NCBI GenBank assembly: GCA_014621425.1
Contig: JAANBB010000009.1
Coordinates: forward strand, 1 to 64,000
DNA from: Cylindrodendrum hubeiense
Taxonomy: Eukaryota > Ascomycota > Sordariomycetes > Hypocreales > Nectriaceae
DNA length: 64,000 bases
Reading direction: 5' to 3'
In this document: in pieces, positions 10,837 to 21,971 of the stretch
Layout of the letters: the number at the start of each line of letters is the position of its first letter
How positions within the stretch are numbered: the stretch's first letter is position 1
Made by a program: the position numbers and the translations under genes
The notes under the pieces: model-generated
What the model saw: only the letters and a program-made list of their open reading frames with translations
The model's database searches: none
What the model was told of the DNA's origin: nothing

Positions 10837-12209
10837 CTACTGGTTATAGTACCCCTGCGGGGGGTTATGGTACCCCTGCTGGTTTTGGTGTCCATGATGA
10901 CCTCCATCGTAATGAGACTGATACAGGGGAATCTCTTGCTCAGTATCCATCTTTCGAGGAATAGCGGCAGCAGGGCGATTACGGCCCTTCTCCTTATACA
11001 AAGGCTTCTCTTGCCAATAATCTGAAGAGGGGGAGTGCAGGTTAGCAAGGTGATCACCAAGACTCTCTGGGGATGAAGCATTGTGAATGAGATAAGTGAC
11101 GTACCAGAGATTGCCCCCATCAGAGCATAAATGGTCATAACCACAAACAAGAGCATTGGCAAAAGTTGGCCAAATCCCCACTGGTTCTCTGTCTCGCCGT
11201 CCGTGAGTAGGTTTGAGTCGTTGATCATCCAGCTCCGTAGTTTCCAGAGCCTGGTCAACGTAAGGATGAGAAGAGTAAGGGTCATGATGATGACAAAAAC
11301 AGAGAAACCCCATGACACCTTTTGCCTGGTGACATGTTTTCCCTTGTGTGCGATGTGTCGGCTGTGCACGCCAGCGACAATGATGGCAATGAGATAGATG
11401 ACAAACAGGGCTACCATCTCGAAAAAGCCGCCGTTAGTCACCACTGTCTTGTTTTCGTCCGTGAACTGATCCCACACTGTCGAATTTCTCGAGACGAGGC
11501 AAGCTGCAGGAGCGGCCTGTAGCGAGCTGTTATTTGTCGGAAAGTACGTAGACGTTCTTTTGTTGGCGAAAGCAGCAGTAAACCCGACTGTCATCAGGAT
11601 CATCAAGGCCCTGAAAGTGCCGACAGCCTTGTATTCGAAGTAATGTGACTGGGTCACAATACTACCGAAATGGGTTACGGCGGCCAAGATGGCACAGTAG
11701 AAGACGATGTTCATATGATAGGCACTGAGAGAACACCAATTGGTTTCCAGAGCGGCAGTAATCAAGGTTGCTGGTCCAATAACGAGCTGTTGATCACTCA
11801 AATTGAGCAATACTGCCTCGGCGATATGCCTCAGCTCGGTTTTGTTCTGCGCTCTGAGTGGGGATTCACGTTAACTCTGAACATACTACTCGTCTTGTGG
11901 GTGTATAGTGAGACTCACGCTCTTGCCTGGATTCTCTCGCGTGAGGTCCTGAATAAGGAATGGGCTTTGATTAACAGCAAAACAATGGATGTTATGGCAG
12001 TAAGGATGGCTGTGAAGCATGCGGCTAGGATAGCCTAGAAACGAGGGTCAGCACATGGCCTCACTGCAGGTCGTAACCTTGGTCAGGGTACGTACACCGA
12101 TGCCGGCGATATCTGGGTTCGCATCTGTCGCTGACAGCGTGATTGAGTTGGCCGTCTCATTGATGGAAACTCCAGAGCAATCGCACGACGAAGAGAGTAG
12201 GCCCAGCAT
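10837..12209 (-). CDS. Fungal multi-pass (about 6-7 TM) membrane protein, unknown function
   Basis: Four exons on the minus strand: 12096-12209, 11919-12034, 11105-11853 and 10837-11021, coding 387 residues. The start has a strong GCCACCATG context. Donors are GTACGT, GTGAGT and GTACGT; branch points CTGAC, GTTAAC and GCTAAC; acceptors TAG, CAG and CAG; all phases agree. The N-terminal segment contains the DIAGIG motif with Cys-Asp-Cys, common at the start of this fungal family. Six or seven hydrophobic helices follow, e.g. AILAACFTAILTAITSIVL, MVALFVIYLIAIIVAGV and FSVFVIIMTLTLLILTL, with N-glycosylation sites in a loop. The tail is rich in His, Gln, Asn and Tyr (HHGHQNQQGYHNPPQGYYNQ). It resembles uncharacterised plasma-membrane proteins of ascomycetes; a receptor role is speculative. 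Confidence 0.8.
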
Positions 12210-14232
12210 GGTGGCGGCCAATAATGGAGAGAGGGAATGTCGTTGTCGGAAAGGATGCTACGGCTAAGACGGAAAAGACGGCGAATGCGAGGACTAAGAG
12301 GGACTAGAAATATCAAGACTAAATGCTGCCTTGCCTTCTGGCGTGGAGCTAGCTTGGTCGAGCGTCTGCCCTTGCGGCTCTGGGGCTGAACAGAACTGCC
12401 TTGGAGGGAAATTAGTGGGATCTCTGCAGCGGTGTTCCATTTACGCCCCGACGAGGCAACCGCGTGGCCGGCGCTCATTTCCCATACCAGGCTGTAACCC
12501 CCGGGCGGATGCAACCATGTGGAGGCCCATACAGCTGTCAGCCTAGCCGATTAAGGACTGAGTGAAGAGACGCGGCTGGTTGAGATGGCATTCTGCAAGT
12601 GATCGTTACTGGGTGGGTGGGGTTTTGGCAGTATCACCGTGGGATGGTAACAGCAAGTGAGGGAATACGACGACTTTGGCATATCAATTTGAGCTTCATG
12701 CAGGCTCTACTTGCTCACCTTGCACTGGACTCAACGGCTGTTTTCCTACCTTAATTCTTTCCGACAATTTCGCGAATTGTTGGTGATCTGCACAAAAAAC
12801 GGCGAAGTCCCCGCCCCTGAACAAACTAAGAGCAGAGCCCAAGCGTACAGGTCAGCCTTGTGTGTGGATCCAGCCAGCCCTGTGCCGTGCGCTCGCATCC
12901 TGACCACTGAGATAAGCGCGAGAAACCATGTCATTATCCAGATTCCTATAATTACTTATGGACCCCAAAACTCCACATCGCAGAGCATTCCGAATTGGGG
13001 TGCTTTTCCGGGGGGCCGTTGCCGTTCCTGGCTGCTGTGCCGGCGCCTCTGGAGTCTAGTCTGCGGGATCGAGGCATTCTCTTCTGTCCGCCCAGCCTCA
13101 TTTCTCCACAGACCTTGGGTTCGAAATGGAGAAAGTGTCTAGGTGCCGGCCGTTTCACATCATCATGGCTACGATAATTAACCTCAGCATTAAGGATTTC
13201 GTCCCTCGTAAATGCGGCTCAAAAGCTTAGCCACGTCTGCGCCCTGGTTCGGAGATTAACCAAGATCTGGGTGCAGACGGGTGCAGACGCGCTGAGTGAG
13301 GCTGGCGCCCGACAATTTGGTGCCACGCGGCAGGGCTCCCCAGTCAATTGGGGGCGAAACGCGCCAGCGCAGCCACCAGCGGGACGGTTGCGCCCGATGA
13401 GACTTCGAGAAGGCAACTAGAAGAGGGCGAACCATTGTGAGCGCTGTCACACGCGGATTCTTACGGACCGTTGAAGAAGGCGAACCATCTGCAGACTCTC
13501 GTGGTGACTGCAAGCATGCAGGGGAAAGGAGGGTTTCCAGCCGAGCCACCCAGAGGTATGCCGATATTTTATACTGGGCGCGTGGGGTCCAAAAGTTCCT
13601 CAAGTTGGTGTGACTGCAACTCTCTAACATCCAGATCCGGAATGGCACCAATGCAACGGGAGCCTTATTCTGAGTGTTGAATCTCGACGAGGATGCTGCG
13701 GCGAGAGTGCTATTTTCGTTGGGAAGGGTAGACAGCCGACTCACATCGTCGGCCGCCTTGACACCATCACAGAGGGCATACATATGCGCCAAGCAAGACT
13801 ACTGCGCCAAGTAAAATTGGCCAGCAATTCAGTCCCAGCCCAAATATTTGGAATCTCACATCATCTTCTTATTTGGCCCAATCTATCTGGTCTCGGGCGT
13901 TCCAAGTGCCAGCAAATTAAACAGGCTTCTCAACATGTGACAGTTGATCTCAACGACAGAATTCCATGTCAATGATGACTGAGTCAAGGCAATGTGTAAA
14001 AGAAATATCATTAGAACGTTATTTCTTCTTGGGGTATCTAAATAGTGATGGTCGTATTAATACAAAAAAAGTAAATATCATAGCTTGATATCCTAAGAAA
14101 AGAACGGTCTGCCCAATTTGCCTTCACGCTTATCCCTCACGTCTGACCTTTACACCTCCTATTCATGCTAGTCTAAACCCCATGATCTTGCCAAGATGGA
14201 GCTTTTCCACAATCCTCTTTCCTAGTCTCCGA
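12210..14232. other. Intergenic, no supported gene
   Basis: This 2 kb region holds the promoter of the multi-pass membrane gene and the 3' side of the next gene. ORFs at 12711-13142 (+) and 13256-13792 (-) have no domain, no signal peptide and overlapping antisense frames, so they are not called. It turns AT-rich between 13980 and 14100. Confidence 0.45.
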
Positions 14233-15544
14233 TTAGGGAGCCTCGTGGGCTCCATTGTTACCCTGGCCGTAACCCTGGCCCTGGTTGTAGTCGGGAGAGT
14301 TGCCGTCACCGGGGTTTCCCTGGTTCCACTGCGGAGGCGCGTATCCGGGATGGTTCTGAGCGGGTGAGTTGTTCCAGTGTGCAGGAGGTTGCTGGACGGG
14401 CGATTGCGCGGGATACGGTGCGGGAGGATAGCCAGGTGCCTGTTGACCGGGGTACACGGGCGACTGTGTGGAATGTGTGGGGGCGTACGAGGGAGTATGA
14501 CTATGCGTGGGCGGGTACGCGCCCTTGTGGTCCTGTTGATAGTGTCCAGCAGCAGGAGGGGCAGGTGGCGAAGGAGCGGCGGCTTGCTGGATGTGGATCT
14601 GGGTGCTCTGCTGGCTCTGCTGCTGCATCTTGATCTCCAGGGCGGCGGCCTTGGCCTTGCGCTGGCGCTGCTTGCGCTTCCTCACGAATCCGAGGCCGCC
14701 GAGTGCTGAGAGGAGACTGACGACGGAGCCGACAGTGATGCCTGCGATGCCTCCGGTGGAAAGTTTGCTTGCAGATGCGGCCGGAGTGGCTGTTGATGAT
14801 GCTGATGCGGTCGATGTAGAGTCTGCAGTAGCGGATGCATCACTGCCTGTGAGCGGGATGGAGGTGACACCTCCAGCTGCGTCGGTGGAAGCGGCATCAG
14901 TAGTAGCGGCGGCATCAGTCGTAACGGCGGCTTCAGTTGTTGCGGCCTTGGTGGCTGCAGCTCCAGTCACAGTAACCTCGTTGACCACAGTCTCGGTCTT
15001 GGCCTCGGCAGTCGATGCTGCCTCGGTTGATTCGATAGCAGATGACGACGAAGACGAGTCATCATCATCATCACTCGTGGTGATGTTGAAAGATGCGCTG
15101 CGGACTGCATACGAGGTAGACCCAGATTCGTATAGGGCCAGGTAGGCTGCCGCGATGTAACCGTCGCTGTCGCCGGTGCTCGAGTCTAGCCAGTCTGCGG
15201 TGACGGTCCAGGAAACCTCTGTCGACGAGGAGTCGGCTGTGTCCCTTAGTTAGCTTACCTGTTTGCCCAAGAAGTCGGGGTTCTTGGATTTACTTACACA
15301 CAAGCGAGATGCTGTTTGTGGCATCGCCAGCGGTATTCACCTGCCACAGGAGGAGTCCAACTTTGTCATAGTCTGTAGTCCATGAGATGGTCATTTTATT
15401 TCCAGGTGTGTAGACCACGTTGTCGGTGTAGTCGGTGTCATCCTCAACGGTGTCGATGCTGGTGAACTCGCTGTTGCCCGTGTCGGCGTAGACCTTGCCA
15501 ACAAGGGCGGCGAGGAAGCCGGTGAGGATCACTGGGCGAAACAT
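14233..15544 (-). CDS. Secreted single-pass, Ser/Thr-rich sensor-like membrane protein
   Basis: Exons 15298-15544 and 14233-15236 code 416 residues; the intron has GTAAGT, GCTAAC and ACACAG, with phase 1 preserved. The N-terminus is a signal peptide ending near VYADTG. An extracellular beta-rich domain with PGNKMTISWTTDYDKVGLLL resembles the Ser/Thr-rich GPI/Kre9-KNH-like surface domain by pattern only. An Asp/Ser run and a Thr/Ala/Ser-rich stalk follow, then one transmembrane helix (STGGIAGITVGSVVSLLSAL) and a basic stop RKRKQRQRK. The cytosolic tail is rich in Gln, Pro, Tyr and Gly. This architecture matches fungal wall-stress or WSC-type sensors in layout but lacks a WSC Cys pattern. Function is inferred from topology only. 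Confidence 0.8.
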
Positions 15545-15666
15545 AGCGAGGGTTTGGCGAAGGAAGCAGCCGTAAGAGATCGGATGGGCAGGGGCTTTGC
15601 AAAACGAAGGACTAAACTGGAGCTGAAGACGATCGAAACTTGATAATAGGGGATCGTTGCCTTTTC

Positions 15667-15673
15667 TATATAT
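15667..15673 (-). promoter_or_regulatory. TATA-like element of the sensor-like gene
   Basis: Read on the minus strand, a TATATAG element lies about 125 bp upstream of the ATG at 15544. That is a plausible TATA distance plus a short leader for a fungal gene. Evidence is position and sequence only. Confidence 0.35.
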
Positions 15674-17892
15674 CTGCAGGATGGACCATCTCCACCGTCG
15701 AGGAGGGTTACAACGATACCAGGGGTAAATAAAGCACGCCGTATCTGGATATCACACCCATTGCACCGCCTTGGGACCCAATGCTCGTGCAGTAAAGCCC
15801 CGATATCACGCTATCATGTTGACTTCATGCCGCACAGCCGGACGGCATTCACGTACATGCCCCTTTGGACCATGTTGAAAACGAGTGGATGGAGCCGAGT
15901 CCGTGGCCAGGGCAGAGCGGGCCGCCAAGCCCCATTACGAACTTCCCGACGCGTGGACCGACGACTCAGTGAAGGATCTGGCATTGACAAGTGGGTGGGA
16001 AGCCGCCAGCGGGCTGCCCCAGAGCGCACTAGAACAAGGCGTCCCGCGATTGATTTTCGCACTTCAGCTCCGTCCGGCCCCACAGGCCAGATGGATGTCA
16101 AGATGCAACCCCCTGCGAGGCACAGGCACTCGTCGCTGGGCTGGGAGGAAATGGTCCGACGATAACAACTACTGTGCCATGATTGGGGGCTGTCCAACGG
16201 AGCGGGTCTTCTGTCTCCATTTCTTTTGTGCTTGTACGATGCCCCAAGTGTTTTCGTCTTGGCAGGAAATGTTGGTGAAGATGGTGATGATCGATGGGAG
16301 GGTTCCCGTCCCAATCAGTCTGCGGCCCACATGCGGGCGTCTTTGTTCAGGACTTTCCACTGTGACCCAGCCATTGACTGTTCAACTGTATTCTTCCAGG
16401 CACTGCACTTTTCCAGACAACTGCACTCTTCCGGGAGGGCCAGAGCCTCATTGCGTGATATTGTTGTGCCTGGCGTTGGTAGCTGCATTCAGAACGCCTC
16501 GTCATTTTAATCTGTCCCGCATTGTCACTTCACGACTGAAAGCAACGACTGCACAGGCCGGTCCCTCCCCGCCACGCTACAAGTGGACCCCAGATTCCGC
16601 CTTGCACATACTACGTCCAGACGATCGGCATCCCCGCCCGGTAATAAACGGTAGGGACGAAGAAATAGCTCCAGACAAAGGGTCCCTGCTTGCGGCCCTG
16701 AAACGTACAAAAGGCTGACTGGTCGAGAGGCAGATGAAGGATCTGATCCCCGGACAAGGCTGTTGCAAGCGTCGTCTCAATCGGGCCACCACCGCGATGG
16801 ATTACGACTGCAGCCGAGTTTCTCTGCGCTTGTCGCCATCTTTGCAATCGGTCGACTTTGCGTGCATGGTGGATGGATGCTAACCTAATGAATCCGTGCT
16901 ACAGCCATTGTTCGTACCCCGTCCAATCGTCGCCCGTCATCAGCAATCCCTCACAGCCGTATCGCGTCTCATCCAGCGGTCTATTGGCCAGGTTACGCAG
17001 AGCGGCCGCCCGCGAGGCGACAACGACGGCTGGAATCAATGGCTTCGCGCTAATTCACGCGCAAGGGGAAGTTGATGCTTGAAGCGAGTTGGCGAGGTCG
17101 TTGAGGTGGAGTCTGTTCTTGGTCGCACCAATGTCCAGTGCCTTGAGCCTCTTTCTCGCAATGCAATCACTGCATCGACTCAATTTGCAGGTTTAGGCAA
17201 TTAGGCTCCGTACGTCTGGGCCAATATGCAAGATGTCACGTTGTAGCCCTGTTGCCTCTGTCTACTCTAACTTTTAAATTGCATCGTCCGCCGAGAATCG
17301 GCACACGAGCACGACATGGGGCTGCTACCCTACAGTTCGGACCCGTCGCCAATATTTGCACAAGTGGACAGGCTTTCTCGGTGGAAAGAATGCCATTCAT
17401 CTCTAATTAGAACAAGTTCCAACTGGTCGACGGTTTGAGAAAAATAGAGTTGCGATTTGTCTGCATTGAAAATCGCATTAAAAGTGTTGTCTGTCCAAGT
17501 TAAGCTTTAAACTTAAACCAGACACCCAGTCTCTCTGACAATAAAGGCTCCTGTCATCTCAGAGATTATCCCTACACAAAAACTTAGCTCGGTGTCATAA
17601 TGCAGCCAATACCATGTGTGCAATTGAAACCAGCTTTCTACTCCAAATGGTGTTATGTGACGGGATTATGGGGATGATAATTAGTCTTCTTAGGTCATCA
17701 GTCACCCGAACTGCCCGGACAACTTTGATTGCTATCTCGAAAAATGAGTGTTGTCTTGTTCTAGAGTTTTTTGTTGTTGTTCTGGTATTTCAGAACAAAG
17801 GCAGACACAATCAACAAAGAACAGAATAACAACGAGTTATGGTTGAGAACATGCCGACTTCTGAACAAAGAGAACATTCTATTTCGAAAAAG

Positions 17893-17898
17893 TATAAA
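17893..17898 (+). promoter_or_regulatory. TATA box of the acidic orphan gene
   Basis: TATAAA lies 118 bp upstream of the ATG at 18011. It is followed by a CA-rich leader with CATCAACTG-type repeats, a style common in fungal 5' UTRs. This supports transcription of the downstream ORF. Confidence 0.45.
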
Positions 17899-18010
17899 GC
17901 CGTCTATTTGTGACCCTCAACTATCATCAACTGTCATCAGCAACCAAACACACCACAGGTAAAGGCCACACTACTACCAAACCATCAAACCGAAATATCG
18001 TCTTTGGACA

Positions 18011-18739
18011 ATGTCATTCCACAGCGAAAGAGAATGGGGTGAGCCGCCAGAAGACAGAGAATGGGATGACCCACAGGAAGACAGAGACTGGGGTGGCCCG
18101 CCAGAAGGCACAGACTGGGAAGCCGACTTCAGGGCCAGGTGCGCGGCCGAAATGGCGGCACTATCCCTAGCTCACAATGAATCGCAGCGCGAGGACATCG
18201 ATTCGGGATTCGAGCATGTGGAAGGCGTCGCCACGCTATTCGGATCTGACAATGAATCGCCACACGAAGACGACAATTCGGAATCCGAGGTCATGGGCGA
18301 CACCCCCCCGCCAGCTGGATTCGAGAATGAATCGCAACACGAAGACAACAACGCGGAATCCGAGGACAAGGACGACGACGACTGGGCGACATATGACGAC
18401 ATTCACCACGAGTTATTGGTGATGTGCCCCAAAGGAGAGGCGCTTATCATTTGCTGCCCATCTAGCTGGGGAAGGGATCCCCTTTTCGTCATCTCGAAAT
18501 CCCCCAAGAAGGTTACCATCACCGACCGTGACGCGGCTCAAGAGTACCCCCAGGCAAACGGTTATGGATCGATTTGCGACAGGATCCACCGCTTCACGCG
18601 GCGACGACTGATGCCAGCTCTTGTCACAATGGGGACCGGTATCTGGAAGGTTGAGGTGTCTTTCGATGAGGATGACACCCTGAGCTTTGCTTACTATACC
18701 GTTGACCCTGACAGTCTTCTGTCGGCACAGTATTCGTAG
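18011..18739 (+). CDS. Acidic low-complexity orphan protein
   Basis: A 242-residue single-exon ORF with TATA box and leader. The first half is very acidic and repetitive: W-rich EDREWDDPQ-type units (7-40), then imperfect repeats around NESQ/NESP followed by H/R-E-D (about 56-120). The second half (about 125-242) looks folded, with alternating hydrophobics and two Cys (ALIICCPSSWG), an Arg-rich patch (FTRRRLMP) and a closing beta-like segment. No signal peptide or transmembrane helix is present. I do not recognise the family. Nearest thinkable class is a small effector-like or nuclear acidic protein, but nothing decides this. Not related to neighbours. Confidence 0.6.
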   Translation: MSFHSEREWGEPPEDREWDDPQEDRDWGGPPEGTDWEADFRARCAAEMAALSLAHNESQREDIDSGFEHVEGVATLFGSDNESPHEDDNSESEVMGDTPPPAGFENESQHEDNNAESEDKDDDDWATYDDIHHELLVMCPKGEALIICCPSSWGRDPLFVISKSPKKVTITDRDAAQEYPQANGYGSICDRIHRFTRRRLMPALVTMGTGIWKVEVSFDEDDTLSFAYYTVDPDSLLSAQYS

Positions 18740-19999
18740 AAATACGCTCTAGCTTGTCTAGTCGTAGAGGCACAGCGAGGCAGTTGACCCAGTTGATAAG
18801 TAGTAGTTGTTATTTTCGATGGTCATGAATTGAAGGGACCTTATGAAGGTCTCTCATAGAGGCTTTGTGGTTAGTTATTTTGGTCGTTTAATTCTAGACA
18901 TGAAATTTACTCCCTTTTCAGTGTGCCTCTCTCACATGCCCTGCTATCCTGACCGTAGCTCTGACCAATCTTTAGAGACGGTGCGCCGTTCCCCTCTAAC
19001 GACTTCAAGTACGCCCTTTGTCCTGGATTATTTACCCTACCCAAGGTTTCTTAGCAGCTCTTGGTACTAAACTTATATTCATTCTTTCAGTAAGGATATT
19101 AGATAGCATTCAATTGACTGTTCCCAGGTGCCAGATCCTCTCGTCTTATTCTTGGTCTAGCCTGATTGGCATTCCAGCGCTCAGTTTGCTTTCTTACTGC
19201 GACGCCTCTGGTCTTCTGGGTGTGATCTACACTAAGTGCGTCTCCTAGCAATAACTATATCCAGTTTAAAAGTGGATGGCTTTGAGTCCCAATCGAAACA
19301 ATCAGCTCCGGCCTCATATCACTCACTACCAAGCGCCAAGCTAACATCAATACTTTTGCCTCGATGGCTTACCTACTTCACTCTTATAATGACCTCTAGA
19401 AAGCACGCTAGGTGCGTTGACGCTGTTGATGACTTTCTCAGATGCTGAAGAGCAGTTTGTGAAGACTAATATAATTAATGAGTTGCGTCGTCAGAGGAAC
19501 TGACACTGAACTAATGTAATGATCCGCATGGTTACTGCAGTGGAACTGATAGTTTTCGTCGAATCAATCACCGAGCGCCTTAGGGACCTGGTTCTTGTAC
19601 CAGTCTTCGTGCGAAATAAATGCGTCGAGGCTTCCACGTTATCCATCACAACTACCTTGGCAGTGATATTTCCAGTGTGATTGCCGCCACTGCTCGCCCC
19701 CTGTACAAAATAAGGCGGGTCAGGATAATTCGTTGCGGGTATATCGGTGTCCAGTCCTTGCCGTAAAATTCTTCGCGTGTCGGCATTTGGTGTCAGTGGC
19801 AGCCGTGAAGGGCGAGGTAGCAGCGGTAATCCACGTCCAGCGTCGTACCTTCTACGAGAGTGGCCAGCACAGTTGCGTTATTTTCCCTGTCGAGAGAAAC
19901 AGTCATTGAGGATTTACTTGTGGATTTTGGGCTTCATCCTTTGTTGTAGGTATGGTAACTAATAGATCGAGGTTGGCGAATGATGCATTGTCGAAGGGA
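18740..19999 (+). other. Intergenic with a possible degenerate coding relic
   Basis: Between about 18990 and 19520 the plus strand reads as short open stretches broken by stops and frame changes, for example one ending KHARCVDAVDDFLRC near 19448, with further protein-like text in another frame up to about 19490. The pattern suggests a decayed gene or repeat. I cannot name the source and no terminal repeats were found. Confidence 0.25.
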
Positions 20000-20440
20000 T
20001 AAAATTGCAGTGCAAGTGAGTGAGTGGTATTAATAAGCGAAAACATGCCAAACTCCACTCAAGGTACGAAAATTACAGTGCAAGTGAATATGTTTGGCTC
20101 TGATAAGCGAAAACATGCCAAACTCGCCTTCAAGTGCTAAAATTGCAGTGCAAGCCCCCAATTGGTAGCCAATTCATCGCAGGGATGGCAGTGCGTCTTT
20201 GGCATTAGAGTAGGGCAGCCCAACTCCCCTCGAAGCACTAAAATTGCAGTGCAGTGCCCCCGACTTTTTTCGACCTCGATAAGGCGCGATTCACTTTTCC
20301 CCCAATTCACTTCCCCCCTTCCGACTTCATTAGGGTACCCCAACTCCCCTTGAAGCACTAAAATTGCAGTGCTGGGAGAGCCGCAAACTCCCATAGAGTA
20401 GGGCACCCCAACTCCCCTCGAAGCACTAAAATTGCAGTGC
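20000..20440 (+). repeat. Six-copy direct-repeat array with an internal hairpin
   Basis: Six copies of a core (perfect form GCACTAAAATTGCAGTGC) lie in the same orientation: 20000-20013 (partial), 20067-20081 (diverged), 20136-20151, 20235-20252, 20355-20372 and 20423-20440. Arms GCACT and AGTGC are inverted repeats around an 8-nt loop. The last three copies sit in a longer unit beginning TAGGGNANCCCAACTCCCCT. The first copies share the related preface AAGCGAAAACATGCCAAACTC (20036-20056, 20106-20126). Spacing is irregular (about 68-120 bp), unlike CRISPR. It may be subterminal repeats of a non-autonomous element, a protein-binding array or a decaying minisatellite. Confidence 0.75.
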
Positions 20441-21824
20441 TTGACACTTCAACCTTACTTAACAGCCATGGGGGGCGTTGAGATCGAAGTGGTTAGCCAT
20501 CTCGGACGAGATTCCCGTATTGCCAGCGTGAATGGCGGCGCAATTTGACACAATGGGGCATTGTAGGCGCAACATGGATGACTCGGAGGTAGTGAGTCGC
20601 GAGGCCGCGAGAGCACGAGGATACTATGTACATAGTCTGGGAATCTCGGTCCCTCGCGTTCCGAACCATCCGGATGTCCGGTCTCCGCTCCGGCCGGGCA
20701 TTTCACGGCCCCCCAGATTCGCCATGCCGCGGTCTTTGCAATCGGCTCCGGTGCTCGTGTTCCTGGCGTGGAGTCCCACCGCTTGATCTCGGTCATTGGC
20801 GCGCTCTTTTCAACGTCCGAAACCCTCTGGCGCCGACGAACCATGGCCACCGGTCCTTGCCGCTGCAATGGCGTGAGCTCTCTGGGGGTGACACGGATGC
20901 CGAAAGCGCGGGGTACGACAGGGTTTGGGCTCGGCAGGTGGCTGGCTGTGTCCAGTTGTACCAATGAGGTGGCACAGGATTGCCATGACAGCGTGTTGGT
21001 GTTGTCGTTCGGGGTCCGTGGCCACTCCGTCTCACCGCCAAGCCGGATAGGAACGCCGTGCTGACACGGCGGGCTGGATGGGCTACAGAGACGGAATGCG
21101 TCACATCACGTCACATGGACAGGCCGGGGCAGGTCAGGTGCGGTCGGGGCGGAGACAGGACGCATCAAAACAACAAGTCAGACACGGGAAGCATCGCGAA
21201 GTGTGAGGCTGACGCATTGCGGTTATGGAGTAACTAAGTCATGGAGCATTTCATGGAGTAATGGAGTAATGGAGATTCATTCGTCGTTGGCAGCATCGCT
21301 GCTAGCCTGGTATCAAGGTAAAGAAATGCAGTCCCTATGTCATAATTCATGCGCCAATGCACTGTCCAGCCATCTTGCGCGGGTGTCCCTGCGAGCTGGA
21401 CAGCCCAGCCCCACGGCGTGACGTCAATGACAGTCGCACCGTGGTTGTTTCCTCGCGGCTGCTTGCGCGGGTGAGGCTATCACCACTCGCCTCATTTCCA
21501 GTAGATTGAGATAGTATTCCGAAATTCGCAAGCATCGCATTGCCCTAGTTCTGAGCGTCGTCATGCCGCCGCATGCGGTCGGAGATGTTTCGGCCAAGGG
21601 CCCAGCGCCCAACCAGCCAGTGCTCCACTCCGAATGGGTCGCGCAGGGCGACAGGTCAATTCGTCACGGCCCGACTGATGGATGGGGTTTTGTAGGTGTT
21701 GGGCATCGTGAATGGTGCGTCGATGAAGGTAGTCGCCGTGTAGAAGCCGTGTAGAGAGCAGTCGTCAAATGTCGTTGAGCCAACAGTCAATGTTGGGATT
21801 TATTTCAGCGACGGGCGGCGGCGC
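20441..21824. other. Intergenic, no supported gene
   Basis: GC-richer sequence with mutually overlapping ORFs on both strands (the longest, 20455-20964 minus, has 169 codons) and no domain. A microrepeat of ATGGAGTA units lies at about 21224-21272. Nothing else structured was seen. Confidence 0.4.
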
Positions 21825-21971
21825 TCAGTCGACGAGCTGTCGGCGGGGCGCATTCGCATTCTTGACAAAGGCCGTGATGCGCTGCGGCTGGGGGAAGACG
21901 GGGGTGCGGAGCAAGGCCGAGGCGAAGCTGAAGAGCTGGAGGAAGATGAGGACGAGCGGGAAGACGAACAT
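21825..21971 (-). CDS. Small hydrophobic secreted/membrane protein (48 aa), tentative
   Basis: The ORF begins at an ATG preceded by a pyrimidine- and CA-rich leader (repeated CACCACACCAACC) typical of fungal 5' UTRs; a TATATC element lies about 160 bp upstream on the same strand. The product opens with a hydrophobic signal or anchor (FVFPLVLIFLQLFSFASA) and ends in a basic tail (KNANAPRRQLVD). The frame extends upstream to 22142, but that part looks like leader. I do not recognise it. It could be a small peptide precursor, a membrane peptide or a chance ORF. Confidence 0.4.
   Translation of the reverse strand: MFVFPLVLIFLQLFSFASALLRTPVFPQPQRITAFVKNANAPRRQLVD

Larger units (their letters stand above)
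15545..18010. other. Intergenic, no supported gene
   Basis: This 2.5 kb region lies between divergent genes. A 277-codon ORF (15885-16718, +) is fully overlapped by antisense ORFs of similar look and shows no domain, so it is not called. The right part (17200-17900) is AT-richer. The last 120 bp look like a real promoter and leader for the gene at 18011. Confidence 0.45.

Noticed and set aside
13256..13792. 178-codon ORF on the minus strand
   Set aside because: No recognisable motif, signal peptide or splice continuation.
15885..16718. 277-codon ORF on the plus strand as a gene
   Set aside because: No domain, no promoter-like leader, and equally long antisense ORFs across the same bases; composition fits chance in GC-rich DNA.
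20000..20440. CRISPR array
   Set aside because: Spacing is irregular, the spacers are partly repeated themselves, copies are diverged, and the host is a fungus.
20455..20964. 169-codon ORF on the minus strand
   Set aside because: Overlapped by plus-strand ORFs, low-information Pro/Arg/Ser composition, begins beside the repeat array.
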